64,000 nt of DNA from Rhizodiscina lignyota (taxonomy: Eukaryota; Ascomycota; Dothideomycetes; Aulographales; Rhizodiscinaceae). The stretch is from contig ML978127.1 in NCBI GenBank assembly GCA_010015805.1, positions 1,488,001-1,552,000 on the forward strand, written 5' to 3'. Of the stretch, positions 1 through 11,746 are shown piece by piece (position 1 is the first letter of the stretch; every line of letters starts with the position of its first letter). Under the pieces are notes generated by a model that was given only the letters and a program-made list of their open reading frames with translations, was not told the origin of the DNA and did no database searches. A program made the position numbers and the translations under genes.

Positions 1-1
1 C

Positions 2-217
2 AGTGCAATAGAAGGCGCAGAGACTTTAAAGAGACTTGTGATCAAGGGCCACGAAAACAATCTAGAGGTTATGCCCGGTGGCGGAGTACGGTCATCGAAC
101 ATTTCTCAACTCAGAGAGAGGACGGATGCGACATGGTTCCATTCTGCAGCCATTCTCGAGGGTGGACTGCCGAGTTCTGACGAGATTAAAACGATGCTAT
201 CATCCTTTCTAACATGA
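2..217 (+). CDS. CutC-family copper homeostasis protein, C-terminal end
   Basis: Partial gene whose 5' part lies left of the window. Read in frame from base 2, the 71 visible residues include the family's signature segment VMPGGGVRSSNI (PGGG followed by an N-I pair) and then WFHSAAILEGG, which is how CutC TIM-barrel proteins end. CutC proteins have been linked to copper handling, though the biochemical role in fungi is not settled. The stop is TGA at 215-217. It is convergent with SWF1, whose stop lies 365 bp away. Family assignment rests on the PGGGV motif and the terminal layout only. Confidence 0.8.
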   Translation, partial: SAIEGAETLKRLVIKGHENNLEVMPGGGVRSSNISQLRERTDATWFHSAAILEGGLPSSDEIKTMLSSFLT

Positions 218-582
218 CAAGAATTTGTGCTGAGGAATTCGAGATCTGGAAAAGAAAAACTTGGTCAGCGAATCATATTCCCCCTCTCAATGGGATGAGA
301 GTTGGATTGTGTTTCTCCTATCGCTGTGTGGATAGTGGTCTGGTAAGCTTGATTAGTGCAGCTGTGCTTGTTTGCCAGACGATTCCGAGAACACGGTAGA
401 GACTACAGTGACATCAGGAAAAGCGTCACTACGAATATTTGAGAGACCAGAAGCCGTGAGCGTGACTGCGTGGGAGAGAATTGCGAGTCTGGAGTTGGTG
501 CGGAAGTAATAGAAGCAGATTCTAGGTAAGAGCGTTACAGGCGCAATGATTTTGTTTCTTCTACTTTCATTTCTACATACTA
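218..582. other. Convergent 3' intergenic region
   Basis: This stretch lies between the stops of the CutC gene and SWF1. I see only short spurious reading frames and no RNA gene. Confidence 0.6.
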
Positions 583-1930
583 TTAGTGTAGAAGCATTTC
601 TGCCAGATTATCCCAAAAACCTAAATCATAGACATTCTCCACACTGGCTAGCCTCCACACTCTACGCCATGAACTTGCGTCCACTATCCGCTCCATCTCC
701 TTCGGCAGCGTCCGCGGCATCTGGCCATCAGACGTCTGCACAACGCATTGTCGCGGCCGCGTTGGCCAATAACATTCCCATTCGCGGCTTTTTGGAACAC
801 CAACGTCTTGCCCCGCTTCCGGCGTTTTCAAGTCCGCAAGCCATACTACGCCATCTGCCATGTCTTCTCGCCAGTCCGACCACTTGCTGTTCTCGTTCGT
901 TGTAGTTCCCGCCCAGATGAGATACACATGGTAAGCTAGTAATCCGAACGGAAGAGCTGATGTGAAAGTGGCGAGGAGGCCGACGCCGGCGACAGAAAGG
1001 CCGCCAATGTTGATTGCGATTTGGATATCGCGCATCGTGAACCAGAACCACGCCACTATCGGCGCAGTGATGCGCTGCCACGTCGAGGATACAACGATTT
1101 TGGACTCTTGAGATTCCGGATATACAGCGGCTCTGTACACTCGCACTTGTGGTGCGAGGACAATATATGCCAGATATGCGCCGTAAGCCACGAGGATGGA
1201 AGTCGAAAGAAGCAGTGCAAGGAACCATCGTAAGTTTCCGCGGCCGACGCAATTGTTGACCCAGACGCAATGGTGGTCGGAGCGGGAGATGCAGCTTTTG
1301 CAGATGGAGCAGTGCTTGCTTCGGGCAGGTTTCTGGAAGTGGCAGGTTCGGCATCCAGCACCTGGATGATAGAGTGTGTAGTCGTATGGGTAATAAGACA
1401 TTTGACGGCTGTGATTTGAAGAAGTGATGTACAGCTCTGGATTACATTTCACGCTGGCGCAAAGGTAGGTGAAGAGGTAAGGAAGTGGTAGCAGGATGGC
1501 TATTAGCATGTGGTGGAACCCCGATAGTTGGAACCAGATTTGGTATAACATCATGACGGCGCTGCCAGATATAAGTCCGAGGAAGAAGATCTGTCAATTG
1601 TGAGCAATACCAAAGCAATAGGACCAAGTGAGGCGCACCATGACAATAGGATGCTTCTCATATAAGAGGTAATGCCCTGTGCGTGACAGGGACGAAACCA
1701 ATCGGCCACCTGTGACCGTCTGGTCTATTCGGCCAAGGAGTCTTGGAATATGGATCCATAATACGCGGTGAAGAAACCCAATCGGGGTGTTTCTAAAGAA
1801 AATGAGCAATGAATTGCCTCTTTTGAAGATATCCAACTGACCGTAGACCTGGAAGTCGACCAAAGAAAGCGACAAAAGTCATGAATGAAACGGAGAGGAC
1901 GAAAAGAGCGATGTTGCGGAGACTCGCCAT
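583..1930 (-). CDS. SWF1: Palmitoyltransferase SWF1 (DHHC family)
   Basis: Exons 1842-1930, 1639-1792 and 583-1590, joined by introns of 49 and 48 nt, encode 416 residues. SWF1 enzymes attach palmitate to cysteines near the transmembrane segments of SNAREs and other ER/Golgi proteins. The first exon codes a hydrophobic N-terminus ([17 protein letters not shown]), followed after the splice by TPIGFL, the usual SWF1 opening. The cysteine-rich domain has [18 protein letters not shown], then [15 protein letters not shown] with the catalytic DHHC. Hydrophobic stretches flank it, and a TTNE tetrapeptide matches the TTxE motif behind the last membrane span. The start at 1930 is the first ATG giving this N-terminus. 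It shares a 259-bp divergent promoter with RAP1. Confidence 0.93.
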
Positions 1931-2189
1931 GATGGGAGTGTGAAGTGATACGGAAGCAGAACACTCTAATACATCTCCCAAAATGGTAATGAAGGACTTG
2001 CAAGCCACTGAAAACAATTTTGGTTGAATTGGAGGAATACAAGCTGCACTCGGCGTGTTCGAGGTCGCGTGAGCGAAGGCCGCAACCCCGCCAACTGTTC
2101 AATAGGCACTGTCGCGTCTCACTTTGGACGCGTCGAGTACTTCTTCCCTTCTCTTCTTCACTCACATCTCCACCACCAACGCTTTTACG

Positions 2190-4409
2190 ATGGCGCAAGT
2201 TGTATACACACGCGCCGACGGCAATTCCGAAATCAGAGGTGATCTTTTCAGCGGCTTCAAATTCTTCATCGCGCAGCGATGCCCATCCCGCTCCACATAC
2301 GTCGAAAAAGTCACGGTCAATGGCGGGGAGCTTGTGAAACTCGAGAAGCACGCCGACATCCTCATCGCAGATCATGCGAAATTCTTTGATGCTCCTCCTG
2401 GATCTATATCCTACAAATTCATCGATGAATCAATTCGACAAGGAACGCTCGCAGATGTCGAAGCCGACGAATTCAGAGTCGGCCCAGCGAAGGGCTCATC
2501 GCGCCCTGCCGGTTCCGCGAGGCCTGCAAAGACGGGCAGGACACCATTCACAGCTGAGGATGATAGGGTATTGTGGAATTGGATAAAAGATTACGAGCGC
2601 AAAGGCGGCTCTCTACTTGGGAATGAGATCTACAAGCAGCTTGACGCAGTTGTAAGCTCGCTCTTCTCCGCGCCAAGAAACGTTAATAACTGATAGACGC
2701 GTGCCCAGAATACACGTCACACATGGCAGTCTTGGAGAGATCGATATGTCAAGACACTGCGATACAAACCACCAACTAGCGCGCCTGCGCCTGTCCCAAG
2801 TAATGCCCCACCGACACCACCAATCGACCAGAACCCCACGCACATTTCAGTCGAAGAAGCTGAGAGCAACAGAGATGGCGACGGCGACGAGGATGAAGAG
2901 GAGGACAGTGTAAATGATGCTGCGAAGGAGGACGAGCAGGATGAAGTGATATCCATATGTGAATACAGAGCGCAAGACTTCAACGACTTAATTGGTAACG
3001 GCGGAGATATCCTGACTACGGATCCCAAGTTTGAGCAACAGGCATGGGATGCATGGTCCAATTTGGCGCCAGAACACAGTGCCAGTCAGTGGAAAGCATT
3101 CTGGACGCAAATCGTTCTCCCAATCTATAATGAGGTCGGAGAGGAGAGTAGACGTTCAAAGATTTACAAGAAGCTGTGGAAACCGTGGGTAGATGCGAAT
3201 GGTTGGGACGCAGAGGCAGCCGCATGGCTCAGGTACTACGAAGAGAACGTCCGACCACTGTTTCACGAAGAAGATAGGGATCTGGGAAGAACACCAGAAA
3301 AACAACAAAGCGACGAAGTCTTCAAACAATTTTCTCAAAGCGGGCCTGACAGCGGCGCTCGCGAAGTTGATACAGATACTCCGGCTTCCTCGCCACCAGA
3401 ACGACAACTTGGCACCAGGATGGATGGAACAGCCGATGCATCATCTCGGCCGCAAAGCCGCAACGAACTTAAGAGATCCCGCGACGATTTCGAGGAGGGT
3501 GATAAGGGGACTAGCGCTACCAGTAAGAAGGTCAAAACACAGATTGACCCGATCAACGAGTTCATCATATCTGATGATGCTGAAGAAGAGGAGGATGACG
3601 AAAATGAAGATAGCAACGACGAGGATCAAAATCCTCAACACGCCCAAGAAGATCTGCCCCCTTCCTCACCTCCCGCAGCTGCAGCTAAGCCTACACCTCG
3701 CACTTCGGGAGGGAATGCATTCGACACACAAGCCATCGTCGATGCAGACACTCAGTTCATTGACTTTGACATTCCTTCACCTGAAGGTGGCTTCGGCGAC
3801 GAAGATGATGGAGATGGCGTGCATTATCCTGAGCTCCCATCATCGCAAGGCGACCCTCTAGGTCGCGAGATGGCTACGCAACAAGCAATTGCGATCGCAG
3901 CGCAACAGCAATTAGATGAGGACGTCCTCGATCCACAGCTCGTCGGCAGAGACTCAAACCATCAGCAAGAAAGTGCACAGACATATTACGAAACCGCACC
4001 CGAGACACAATCGAAAAACCTCCCCGCCCCATCAAGCAGCCGTCATGCACCATCAAGTAGCTACAACTCGCCTACCCCCCATCGCGCCGGAACAATGAGT
4101 CTTGAGCGGCGCGTTGCAGTGCTCAAGATCCGCCAGCTCTTCGGTATGGGCCACTCCCAAAAGCACGTGTTGTGTGCAGTGAAACGGACGTCTGCCGATC
4201 CGAGGTTGTTCTACAAAGTTCTCGGCGCGCTGGAGGCAGGCTTGGGCGTGCCGGACGACATCACTGGCGTATGGACTGAGGAGGACGATGCCGCTATTGA
4301 GGGCGGAGATGCTCGCGGAGTGCAGAGGATGGAGCGGAAGCATGGCTGGGACGGGCTCAATGGCGTGGAAGGTAGACTGGAGTTCTTGAGAGAGTGGAGG
4401 GAGCCTTGA
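2190..4409 (+). CDS. RAP1: Telomere-binding protein RAP1
   Basis: Two exons (2190-2651 and 2697-4409, intron 45 nt) encode 724 residues. Rap1 is a shelterin subunit acting in telomere protection and silencing. In order: a BRCT-like region (about residues 15-95), a Myb domain (about 115-175) beginning FTAEDD and, right across the splice, containing the hallmark RHTWQSWRDRYVK. A second helical Myb-like segment follows (about 245-330, with QWKAFWTQIVLPIY), then a long acidic, serine-rich linker. The Rap1 C-terminal domain (about 620-724) begins LERRVAVLKIRQLFGMG. An upstream in-frame ATG at 2124 would add 22 residues. I prefer 2190 because its product begins MAQVVYTRADG and leads straight into the BRCT-like region. 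Confidence 0.93.
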
Positions 4410-5113
4410 TTTTGAACGGCATGTATTGCTCAGGGTATCTGGGCGCTTCGTGGGCGAGGTACACACATTAATGCATTGCACATAGCGCGGCGCCTTGAGG
4501 TCTTGCGGATCTTGCTAGAATGAGATTATATCTCTGCTGAACAACAGACAGCTTCATGAATTACAGTGGCTACATAATCTGTTCTTTGAGTAAGGAAATC
4601 TGTGAATGCTAGAAGCCGAAGTCATCTAGTCCTGGAAGCCGCGTGAAATGGCCTCTCTCAAGGCTGCATCTGCACCTAGATGCCAGTTCAAATGGACGGA
4701 AGGCCAGCTCAAGCCTTGTGACTGTATACGTTGAAAGCTACAGAGCTGGAATTGCGTACTTTGAATTTGAGGCATACCTTGTATAGTGAAGGCAAGCTAG
4801 AATGGTATCACGACCTTCGGCCGAAAAGGTTGGAGAGTCCTGGAGCTACCACAATACCCATGATCAAGGTGACAACTTAGCTGGCACGGGCGAACGTTGA
4901 AACAGTGGAGAACAGATGAGCTTTGCTCGTCACCTTAAACGAGAGCATCACCAAAAGCCTACTACGATATACACTTAACGCCATGTTCCGTACGGCTACA
5001 CTTAAGTGGATAACAATGTCTTTATTTCAGCGGCCGCACACGTTTGCGGCTCGACGTATTGTAGCAACCGTTCGTTGAGCGATGATGCTCCCTCATCACA
5101 AGCACCTTGCCCC
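4410..5113. other. Convergent 3' intergenic region
   Basis: This is the gap between the RAP1 stop and the stop of the minus-strand F-box-like gene. I see no gene, repeat or RNA signature in it. Confidence 0.6.
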
Positions 5114-6862
5114 TCAGATGTGCAAATTATTCATTTGCGCGGTGATCTCCCACGCCTCGTCCTCGTCGATATCCATCTTATCCCACTGTTCTTCCTCCAC
5201 CTCCGAACCCTTCATCAGACCACCGTAGTCATCTCCCTCTCGAAGCAGCTGGTTCGCAAACGGTGATCTCGCTTTGGCGGAGGCCCTCTTCGGTTTGCCA
5301 CAGAGAGTCTCGCAAATGAACTCCACGCCCCTGGAGGCAAATATTGCTCGAAAGTCGTCTTCTGCCTTGCCTGTCCACTGGATCGAAGGGTATTCGATCC
5401 CCAGATATTCGTAGCTCATGGCGCAGATACGCACGACCTTGTGCACTGTAATGCGCTTGAGGTTGTGTAAATTTGCTGCACGCCCCCAGGCCAAGTGGCA
5501 AAGAAGGTCGTTGAATCTCTGTAAGCATGTTTCGGATAGCTGTTCCTTCGTAAAGTTGCCATAAAATCGTATTGTTTCGAGGGTGGCGGGCAGGGGAACC
5601 CTGATTGGAGTGATGACGCCCGAGATCAAGATGATCCAGCCTTGATCGTGGTCGAAGATTGCAGTTGGTAGCGTTAGGTGGCGCAAACTTGACGTACTCA
5701 AGTCGAAGAAGAGTCGAGGCTGGGACAGACACGCGCTTGAGATTCGCAAGTGAAGCTCTTGGACATGACCGTGAAGCGCTGCAAGTAATTCTTCGATTCG
5801 GGACTCTATCTGCTCTGGCGGTAGTCGAGCCAGAAACCGCTTGTCAAACCTCAAATTCCACGTAATCAATCGAAGGTCTGGTGATCTGCTGAGGAATTCG
5901 TCTAGGAATTCTTCACATAAGAAGCTTTAATTCAACGTAAGAGTCGAAATGGAGAACTTGCGAGATGGCACAGACCGCGCATACTGATCAAAAACATTGT
6001 TCAGTTCCAGTTCCCGGAGGTTCTGCGATTGCAGGAGGTCAAGGAGGTAGATTTTGGTCTTCAATAAGTGAGACAGCCTGGACATGTGGAAGCCATCTTC
6101 TGAGGTGATGGAAAGCTTTGAGAGATGTGGTAAGTTGCTCAGGACCCGACCAAGTGATCCGGTATGCTGGGTGCAGTTCAGGTTATGGAATGGCGGTATG
6201 CCTAATCTGCTCCATTCACGTCCTTGACGCGTGCTGTACAGAAGCTCAAGAGACCGAAGATTTGACATACGCTCTAGTATGAGACAGGGAACAAGGTCCG
6301 AAATTAGCATCGGCCTGTAGGGAGTTGTGATGAGAAATGCGCTGTGTGCAGTAATGGCCTTCCTCACGACTTCGGTGAATTCAGGCGTCCATTGAGACCA
6401 CACTAAATCCTCCAAGACTGCGTCAAGAAATGAAATCTTGGTGGTACGCTGAGCAAGATCTGGTCGTCGTTCGACCATGGTCAACAGAGCCGCAGCTCCT
6501 CGTGATTCCCACCCCCTGACGTTGATGACTTGGAAGAGCAGTGGGTGAGCGATCCGATAGCAAGCTTGAGAAACTTGTATCAGGTGGTAAAGATCTTCCT
6601 GGACGTGGCCATCGCCCCGATTCGCAACGTCTTTGATAATCTGTTCGAGTATCTCTTCTGGTAGTTCGTAGGATGGAGGGCGGTGCACCAGTCTGAAGAG
6701 TTTCGAAGGGATGAGGAGTTGCATGCTCGCGAAGGACGGCTGTTGAATTTTCAGAGCGGTTGAGTTTTGGGTTCCGTTGACGTTGTAGAGAGTAGAGGCC
6801 CGTTCAAATTTGGTAGGAGGTAAGAAAGCGTGTCTGTGGGGAAGAAAATCTGAAAGAAGCAT
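5114..6862 (-). pseudogene. F-box/LRR-like protein interrupted by one in-frame stop
   Basis: A continuous minus-strand frame of 583 codons is broken only by TAA at 5927-5929 (codon 312). Upstream, PPSYELPEEILEQIIKDV resembles an F-box, the motif that recruits SCF ubiquitin ligase substrates. Leucine-rich segments such as LRELELNNVF and STLTLN follow. Immediately after the stop the same frame resumes with SFLCEEFLDEFLSRSPDLRL, the next expected LRR turn, so both halves clearly belong to one gene. The acidic C-terminus ends MDIDEDEAWEI. An alternative is a 60-nt intron (5925-5984, donor GTATGC, branch-like CTTAC, acceptor TTAAAG), which would remove the stop in frame but also delete an LRR strand. 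A nonsense mutation or a sequencing error is equally possible. Confidence 0.6.
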
Positions 6863-7735
6863 GTATGCAAAACGAATTGTAGGTGTTCGTAGCTTGCGTA
6901 GGTTTCGTAGGTGTTCGTAAATGTTGTGGGGTTATATGTTCAAAAGCCGGGTGTCAACATTAGGCGATTAAATAAATAAGGAAGGTGACTATATAATTAA
7001 TATCAGATTTAGATCTCTCACCAATCGGCCACTGCACAATGGCCGAGGTGGTAGTCTAAGTAAGAGTTTTAACCCGAAAAGAACATCTACACGTTAACCG
7101 TTTACAGTGCATTTGACCCCCTGCTAACCCATAGGTCGACATCCGGATATCCTGAGTTCAGATCCCAGAGGGGACATCTTTTTTTTTCCTTTTCTTTTTT
7201 TTCTTTATGTGCAAAACGAAGAAATGAGGGCAGTGAAATACATGAGTTCGCGGTACGAAATAGTTACGTTTAATCCGACCAATTCTCGTACGGTGGTTTA
7301 AAATTTTGCACACAGCCGTCATGGCCATTGGGAATTGCAGTGGCAGCAACAAAACTTCAACAACATACCTGCAGCATAAACACAAAGCAAAAGAGACGCT
7401 CATTATAAACTTCCTTTTCTTCTCCAAAGCATGACCCCTCTTTTAATACGTCCACATCGACGTAAGACAGCTTCGGTCTATGCCTCGATATCAAATATAA
7501 TCGTGTGTACAATTCCGCGTCGCCGGAGTCGTCAAATCTGCAAGACAGAGCACGCCTTATCCTTTCGTTTTATGCTCTGTCTGTGATCGCACAGAACGAT
7601 AATCGCTTACGCTCAGTGGTCGAAATGGAGAAATTTCGAATCCGTCTAATGTCTCCACAGTTGTGTCCATACTTCTGACATCAAGATCTTTTCCATGAAA
7701 CATATCGATGTGATCACCAACTTCTCTCCAATGCT
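6863..7735. other. Intergenic region with tRNA-like relic and T-run
   Basis: No protein gene is supported. At 7040-7060 the sequence resembles the D-arm of a leucine or serine tRNA (TGGCCGAGG...GTCTAAG). At 7151-7176 there is a T-arm-like stretch followed by a run of nine or more T, as after a Pol III gene. The acceptor stem halves do not pair, so this is at best a tRNA relic. Confidence 0.4.
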
Positions 7736-8045
7736 TCAAGTTTCTTTTGCCTTACTGCCCACAAGTTCTTCCCAAGCAATTCCCCATCTTCGCTTCAATA
7801 CTTTCGCCGTCTGCGTCGTCGTGCGGCCTTTCTCCTTCTCTTCGCGATGAATGCGGTTTGCGGCAGCTAGGACTCCAACTGAAGCAGCGAATATAGGATC
7901 GACAACCCTGGAAGATTCTCGTTAAATGCTGAATTCAATGCGATCGTGCAAGTAGATACTTGCTATTTGGGTAGCCGGAATGCACTCGGAAGAAGGGAGA
8001 GGCATTAGCTTACTTTGAAATAATGTACGCAGGCGCTGCTGACAT
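7736..8045 (-). CDS. NCE101: NCE101-like small membrane protein
   Basis: Two exons (8014-8045 and 7736-7907, intron 106 nt, donor GTAAGC) give a 67-residue protein. Nce101 is a tiny single-span protein first described in yeast for export of proteins lacking signal sequences; its mechanism is unclear. The family pattern is visible: a short start MSAAPAYIISK, then VDPIFAASVGVLAAANRIHR with the conserved DP, a glycine/alanine-rich membrane span, and the charged REEKEKG that follows it, ending in a basic tail. The first exon codes only ten complete residues, and the splice falls inside the lysine codon before VVDP. The length fits the family (about 50-70). Confidence 0.85.
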
Positions 8046-8606
8046 CGTTGGAGTAACTCAACTAAGGACGAACGGGTGTATATCGAGGGTGTCGAAGGAA
8101 TTAAACAGTATATTGCATTGCATCGAGATGGGACGAGGTTCACTGGAGCTCTCGCGCTTTGCCAAAAGTGGTAAGGAAAGTGGGACCGCTCCATCGAATC
8201 AACTTGAGGCTTCGGTCACATCACGGAAACAAGGAGTTTAGAGATGCTGGGAAAGCTGGGCTGGTTGTGAATGATGCCTTATGAAGCGATCAGAAGTGTG
8301 CTTTATGTTATGTTTGCACATGTATTTAAAATCGTGCCGTGCGAACCTTTTCACACTTCCGTCATCTAATAGGGAGTCGCTACTGGAATTAGCGCTAGCT
8401 ATGAAACGTCGTTGAAGACTCGCAAGATTCAAAATAAAGCTCGCCGATCAAGTGATCAATGTAGTTGGTGGTAGAGAGCACCCAGTTCAACTGCTCGTGG
8501 ACAAAACCTTCTTATCTAACAGCAAAGCGTGCAAGAAGATGCGAAAAGATGAAGTGAATTTTCCTCCAAATAGCAAAAGTAGATGGCGAAGCAAAATCCG
8601 AAGCCT
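8046..8606. other. Upstream region of NCE101
   Basis: This lies between the NCE101 start and the stop of the next minus-strand gene. I see no further gene or repeat. Confidence 0.5.
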
Positions 8607-10719
8607 TCAGTTGGTCAAAATGCCACGCACATACTCGATGTCATTCCAATCTGCCTGCCAGATATTTAGCACAGCGAGTCTCCACTCATGATCCTCCCTC
8701 TTCATCCGTGCAATGCACCTGCACAACTTCTCCTCCCCATGCATATCAAGGAATACCTTCGAGTCCTCATCCCAGAGGTCTGATCCCTTCCAAATGTCGT
8801 AAGTGCCTTTGATGCTTGGACCGCGGCGCGCCCAGATGTCTGCGAACATGAAATGCTGCTTCGAGGTATGTGCCTCTCGGTAGGAGGAAATAACGCGGGC
8901 GTACAGCTCAAGAATGACACTGTTCCCTTCTCGAATAGCTTGAGCGCCGACATTGAGAGCCTCACCGACCCGAAAGCATACGCGGAGAAGTGTACTTGGA
9001 GTCACTCCAACGATAGGAGACCTGTCTCGGATCGGCTTTGGCAAAGGAGCCCTCACAATAGGCTTGATGGGGTGATTAATGGTGTCATTCACTGATGGAG
9101 TCAACTCGCTAATATTGGTCTGTGACGAACCTTTCCGTTCTGTTAATTGAATCCGAGCGGCTGTCTCATGGTCCTTCGGTTCAAGGTGCGAGTTGATGCT
9201 AGCATCTGCGTCAATGATATCAAGAAGAACGGTTTCGTCTAAGTCAGAAAGCTCGACCCAATCATCTTCGTACAGCACATCGTCTGAAGGTCTTTCGCAA
9301 GCACCTTGAAGTAGTGATGACGGATTAGAGTCCGACTGCAGCGGTGCTGGAAGTCCTGCTACTGCATGACCGTTGACTCGCGGGGTAGCATTGTTCTCCA
9401 AGCGAGTTCCAGAACATCCCGAAGGCCCACTTGGCAATAAATCGAGGAAGTCAGTATCAGATAGATCGTCATCGCACAGGTCGAACACATCTTCGGCGCT
9501 TCCGCACCTGTCAACCCTTCCACTCTGAGAGATGTCGCTCGCCTGATGCTTGCGCTGCAGCTCGCTGTGAGTAGCATCCTTGACCCTACTCTCCTGACGC
9601 GGATAAGCATTAGTTGAATGAGCATCTTCATCAGAAACTTCATGGATTGTATCAAGATGCGGGCTTTGAGCGAGAGAAGACGTTCTGCGGTGACCAGCTG
9701 GCTTGCAATCTTCCAGGACTTCATGACCCATACGATCAGTTTGTGATTGCTTTCTTCTTGTGCTGGGCCGGCTCGTCGTGCTCGACTTCTTGGAGCGACC
9801 TTTCAGAATGATCTCTTGCTTCGGCGTGCCCATTGACAATGGTGAAGATATCAGTGGAAAGGTAAGACTGTCCATCGTTTGTGGAGCCCCATTGTAGAGC
9901 GTGTAGCCGAAACCATCACTACGCTTCAAACTGCCAACGGCAGTTGAAGGGGCAAGAACTTGGATGCGATCATCGACAGCTTCATTTGTCCTGCCGATTG
10001 AGTCGCTCCTTGTTTCGTTCGACTGATCCCCATTGTATCTGAAGCTGCGCAATTTGTTTGCTGTGGACTCGGAGAGCTTAAATGATGGTTCGGAGAATCC
10101 ACTGTCAGTAGCAATTGAAGCAGTTGTTGGCACTAACTTGCCATCATGACCAGAATCTGGGCTGACACGGGAAGCAGTTGGTTTGACGATGGGCAGTCCA
10201 TCGGATATCGACGACGCTTTCTTGCTGTTTCTTGTTTTATTCTGGCGGGTCCCAGCCTTTCGACTAGACCGTGAATTCTTTGGGGCTCCATTTGTTGTCA
10301 AATTGGGATCATCGAAATGACGGTCTGATTCATGGAAAACAGTCTCAAGTCTTGATGATTGGTCGGGTACGTTGACGTCGAGCATCAAGTACTCGGCAAC
10401 CAATTGATTTCGATGCGGAGAGCCATGGCCTTGGGCCGGCCCGAGAGACCCTGACTTGTCAAGGTTCACGTGGGAAGCGGTGTCGTTGGGTGCTTGAGCT
10501 CCGCTAGAGAGCGGGGAGTAAGAGAAAGCATTGATCGGGGTAAATGCTGAGCCAGTCGGCGCGACGCATGGCTCACTGCTCCGACTGCATGAAGCTGCGC
10601 ATTAGCTACACCTCAAAAGTACCTCATGTGCAGCTGCAGGATTTCGGAACAGAGGGTAGACACCTTCTCTTGGGGTCCGATTCCTCTAGTTCTCCGTCGG
10701 CGCTGCGCTTCGTCCGCAT
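8607..10719 (-). CDS. Large fungal protein of unknown function with conserved C-terminal domain
   Basis: The main exon is open from 8607 to at least 10469. In the same frame upstream it reads back to an acceptor near 10580. A likely first exon starts at the ATG at 10719 (MRTKRSADGELEESDPKR, a nuclear-localisation-like basic start) and joins after a weak GTGTCT donor; this junction is tentative. The first about 470 residues are low-complexity, rich in serine, basic and acidic patches. The last about 150 form a compact domain beginning VGVTPSTLLRVCFRVGEA and ending near WNDIEYVRGIL, rich in tryptophan and aromatic residues. I recognise the C-terminal block as fungal-conserved but cannot name a function; a nuclear role is inferred only from the basic N-terminus. 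Confidence 0.7.
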
Positions 10720-11746
10720 CCCCTCAACGTTCAAGCCGACGTTCCAGCTGTGGTATCGCGACATGGCGTAGCGCACGTGTTGCAGATTCCAAAGCTCCTT
10801 TTCGCGGATGTACCTATGTACTCCGACGCGACGCGTACCACCGGCGATAGGAAGCCGCACGCGATTAATTTGTTATTCTGCAGTCTGCACGTGAGATATG
10901 CACCAGTGAGCATTGGACTGAACGGCTTTTCTCGCTACGCGTCCAATACGAGCATGAGGTAGGAAAAATCGCAAATGGGAGGTTTTTGGTCGCAATGTGG
11001 TCCATGGCACAGACGGGGCGTGACGGTGATCGGTGGCGGCAGCCTCCGGGCGTCCTTGGCGAAATCGCTTGAGCTCCCGACCTCAAGAGTTCCACATTTC
11101 ATGCGCCAACCGAGAACTGTCCAATATTCGCCCTCAAGCCTTTCTACAGCTCTATTTTGGGCAGTTCGAGTCCGCTGCTTCCAATTCTCCACCTCTCCTT
11201 TTGCGTTGTGTACACTGAGCTGCTTGCGTCGGCCGCCTTCGGCTCCCCGCTGCTCTCGATATTGGCGAAACAACCGCCAGTATCAAGGTCATCTGGTATC
11301 TCGCGGGGCATCAAGCGAGGTGTGGGGACTATTTCAACGTGTTTCCTGCTTTGGCGCAGAAACACGATCGGCAGCAGGGCGTTTTGCAAGACGTAAGAGG
11401 TCAGAGTCGAGCCTGTCACTGCCCGTTCCCTGGGTCTGCTTAGGTGCTTTTTGGCTCTGCAAGTCTGGGGTAGAACATGGTTCGTGCTTTGTCTTTCATT
11501 GATCCTTCTCCGTTGTGGCTCTCAGATCTAACGCAATGCGTCCTGGAAAAGCTAGTTAGCTGAGTCCGGCCCGCGTCGAGATCCCTCGAGATCCCGTGCT
11601 GTCAGTGCGGTGGTTGCCAATTGCCGTCAAAGCTTACACTGGTTTGCTCGTCTCGATCATTCGGCGCTCATCGCGACTGTCCCAAAAGTAGAATTCAATT
11701 TTGACGCCCGTCAAGGCTCACGCGCGAGCATTTACAGGGCTTAAAC
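10720..11746. promoter_or_regulatory. Divergent promoter region between the unknown protein and LSB5
   Basis: About 1 kb between two divergently transcribed genes. It must carry both promoters. The reading frames here are short and have no recognisable domains, and I can identify no specific operator. Confidence 0.4.

Noticed and set aside
7033-7176. tRNA-like sequence with D-arm and T-arm resemblance and a downstream T-run
   Set aside because: The acceptor stem halves do not pair, the T-loop departs from TTCRA, and no clean anticodon stem forms. I treat it as a relic at most.
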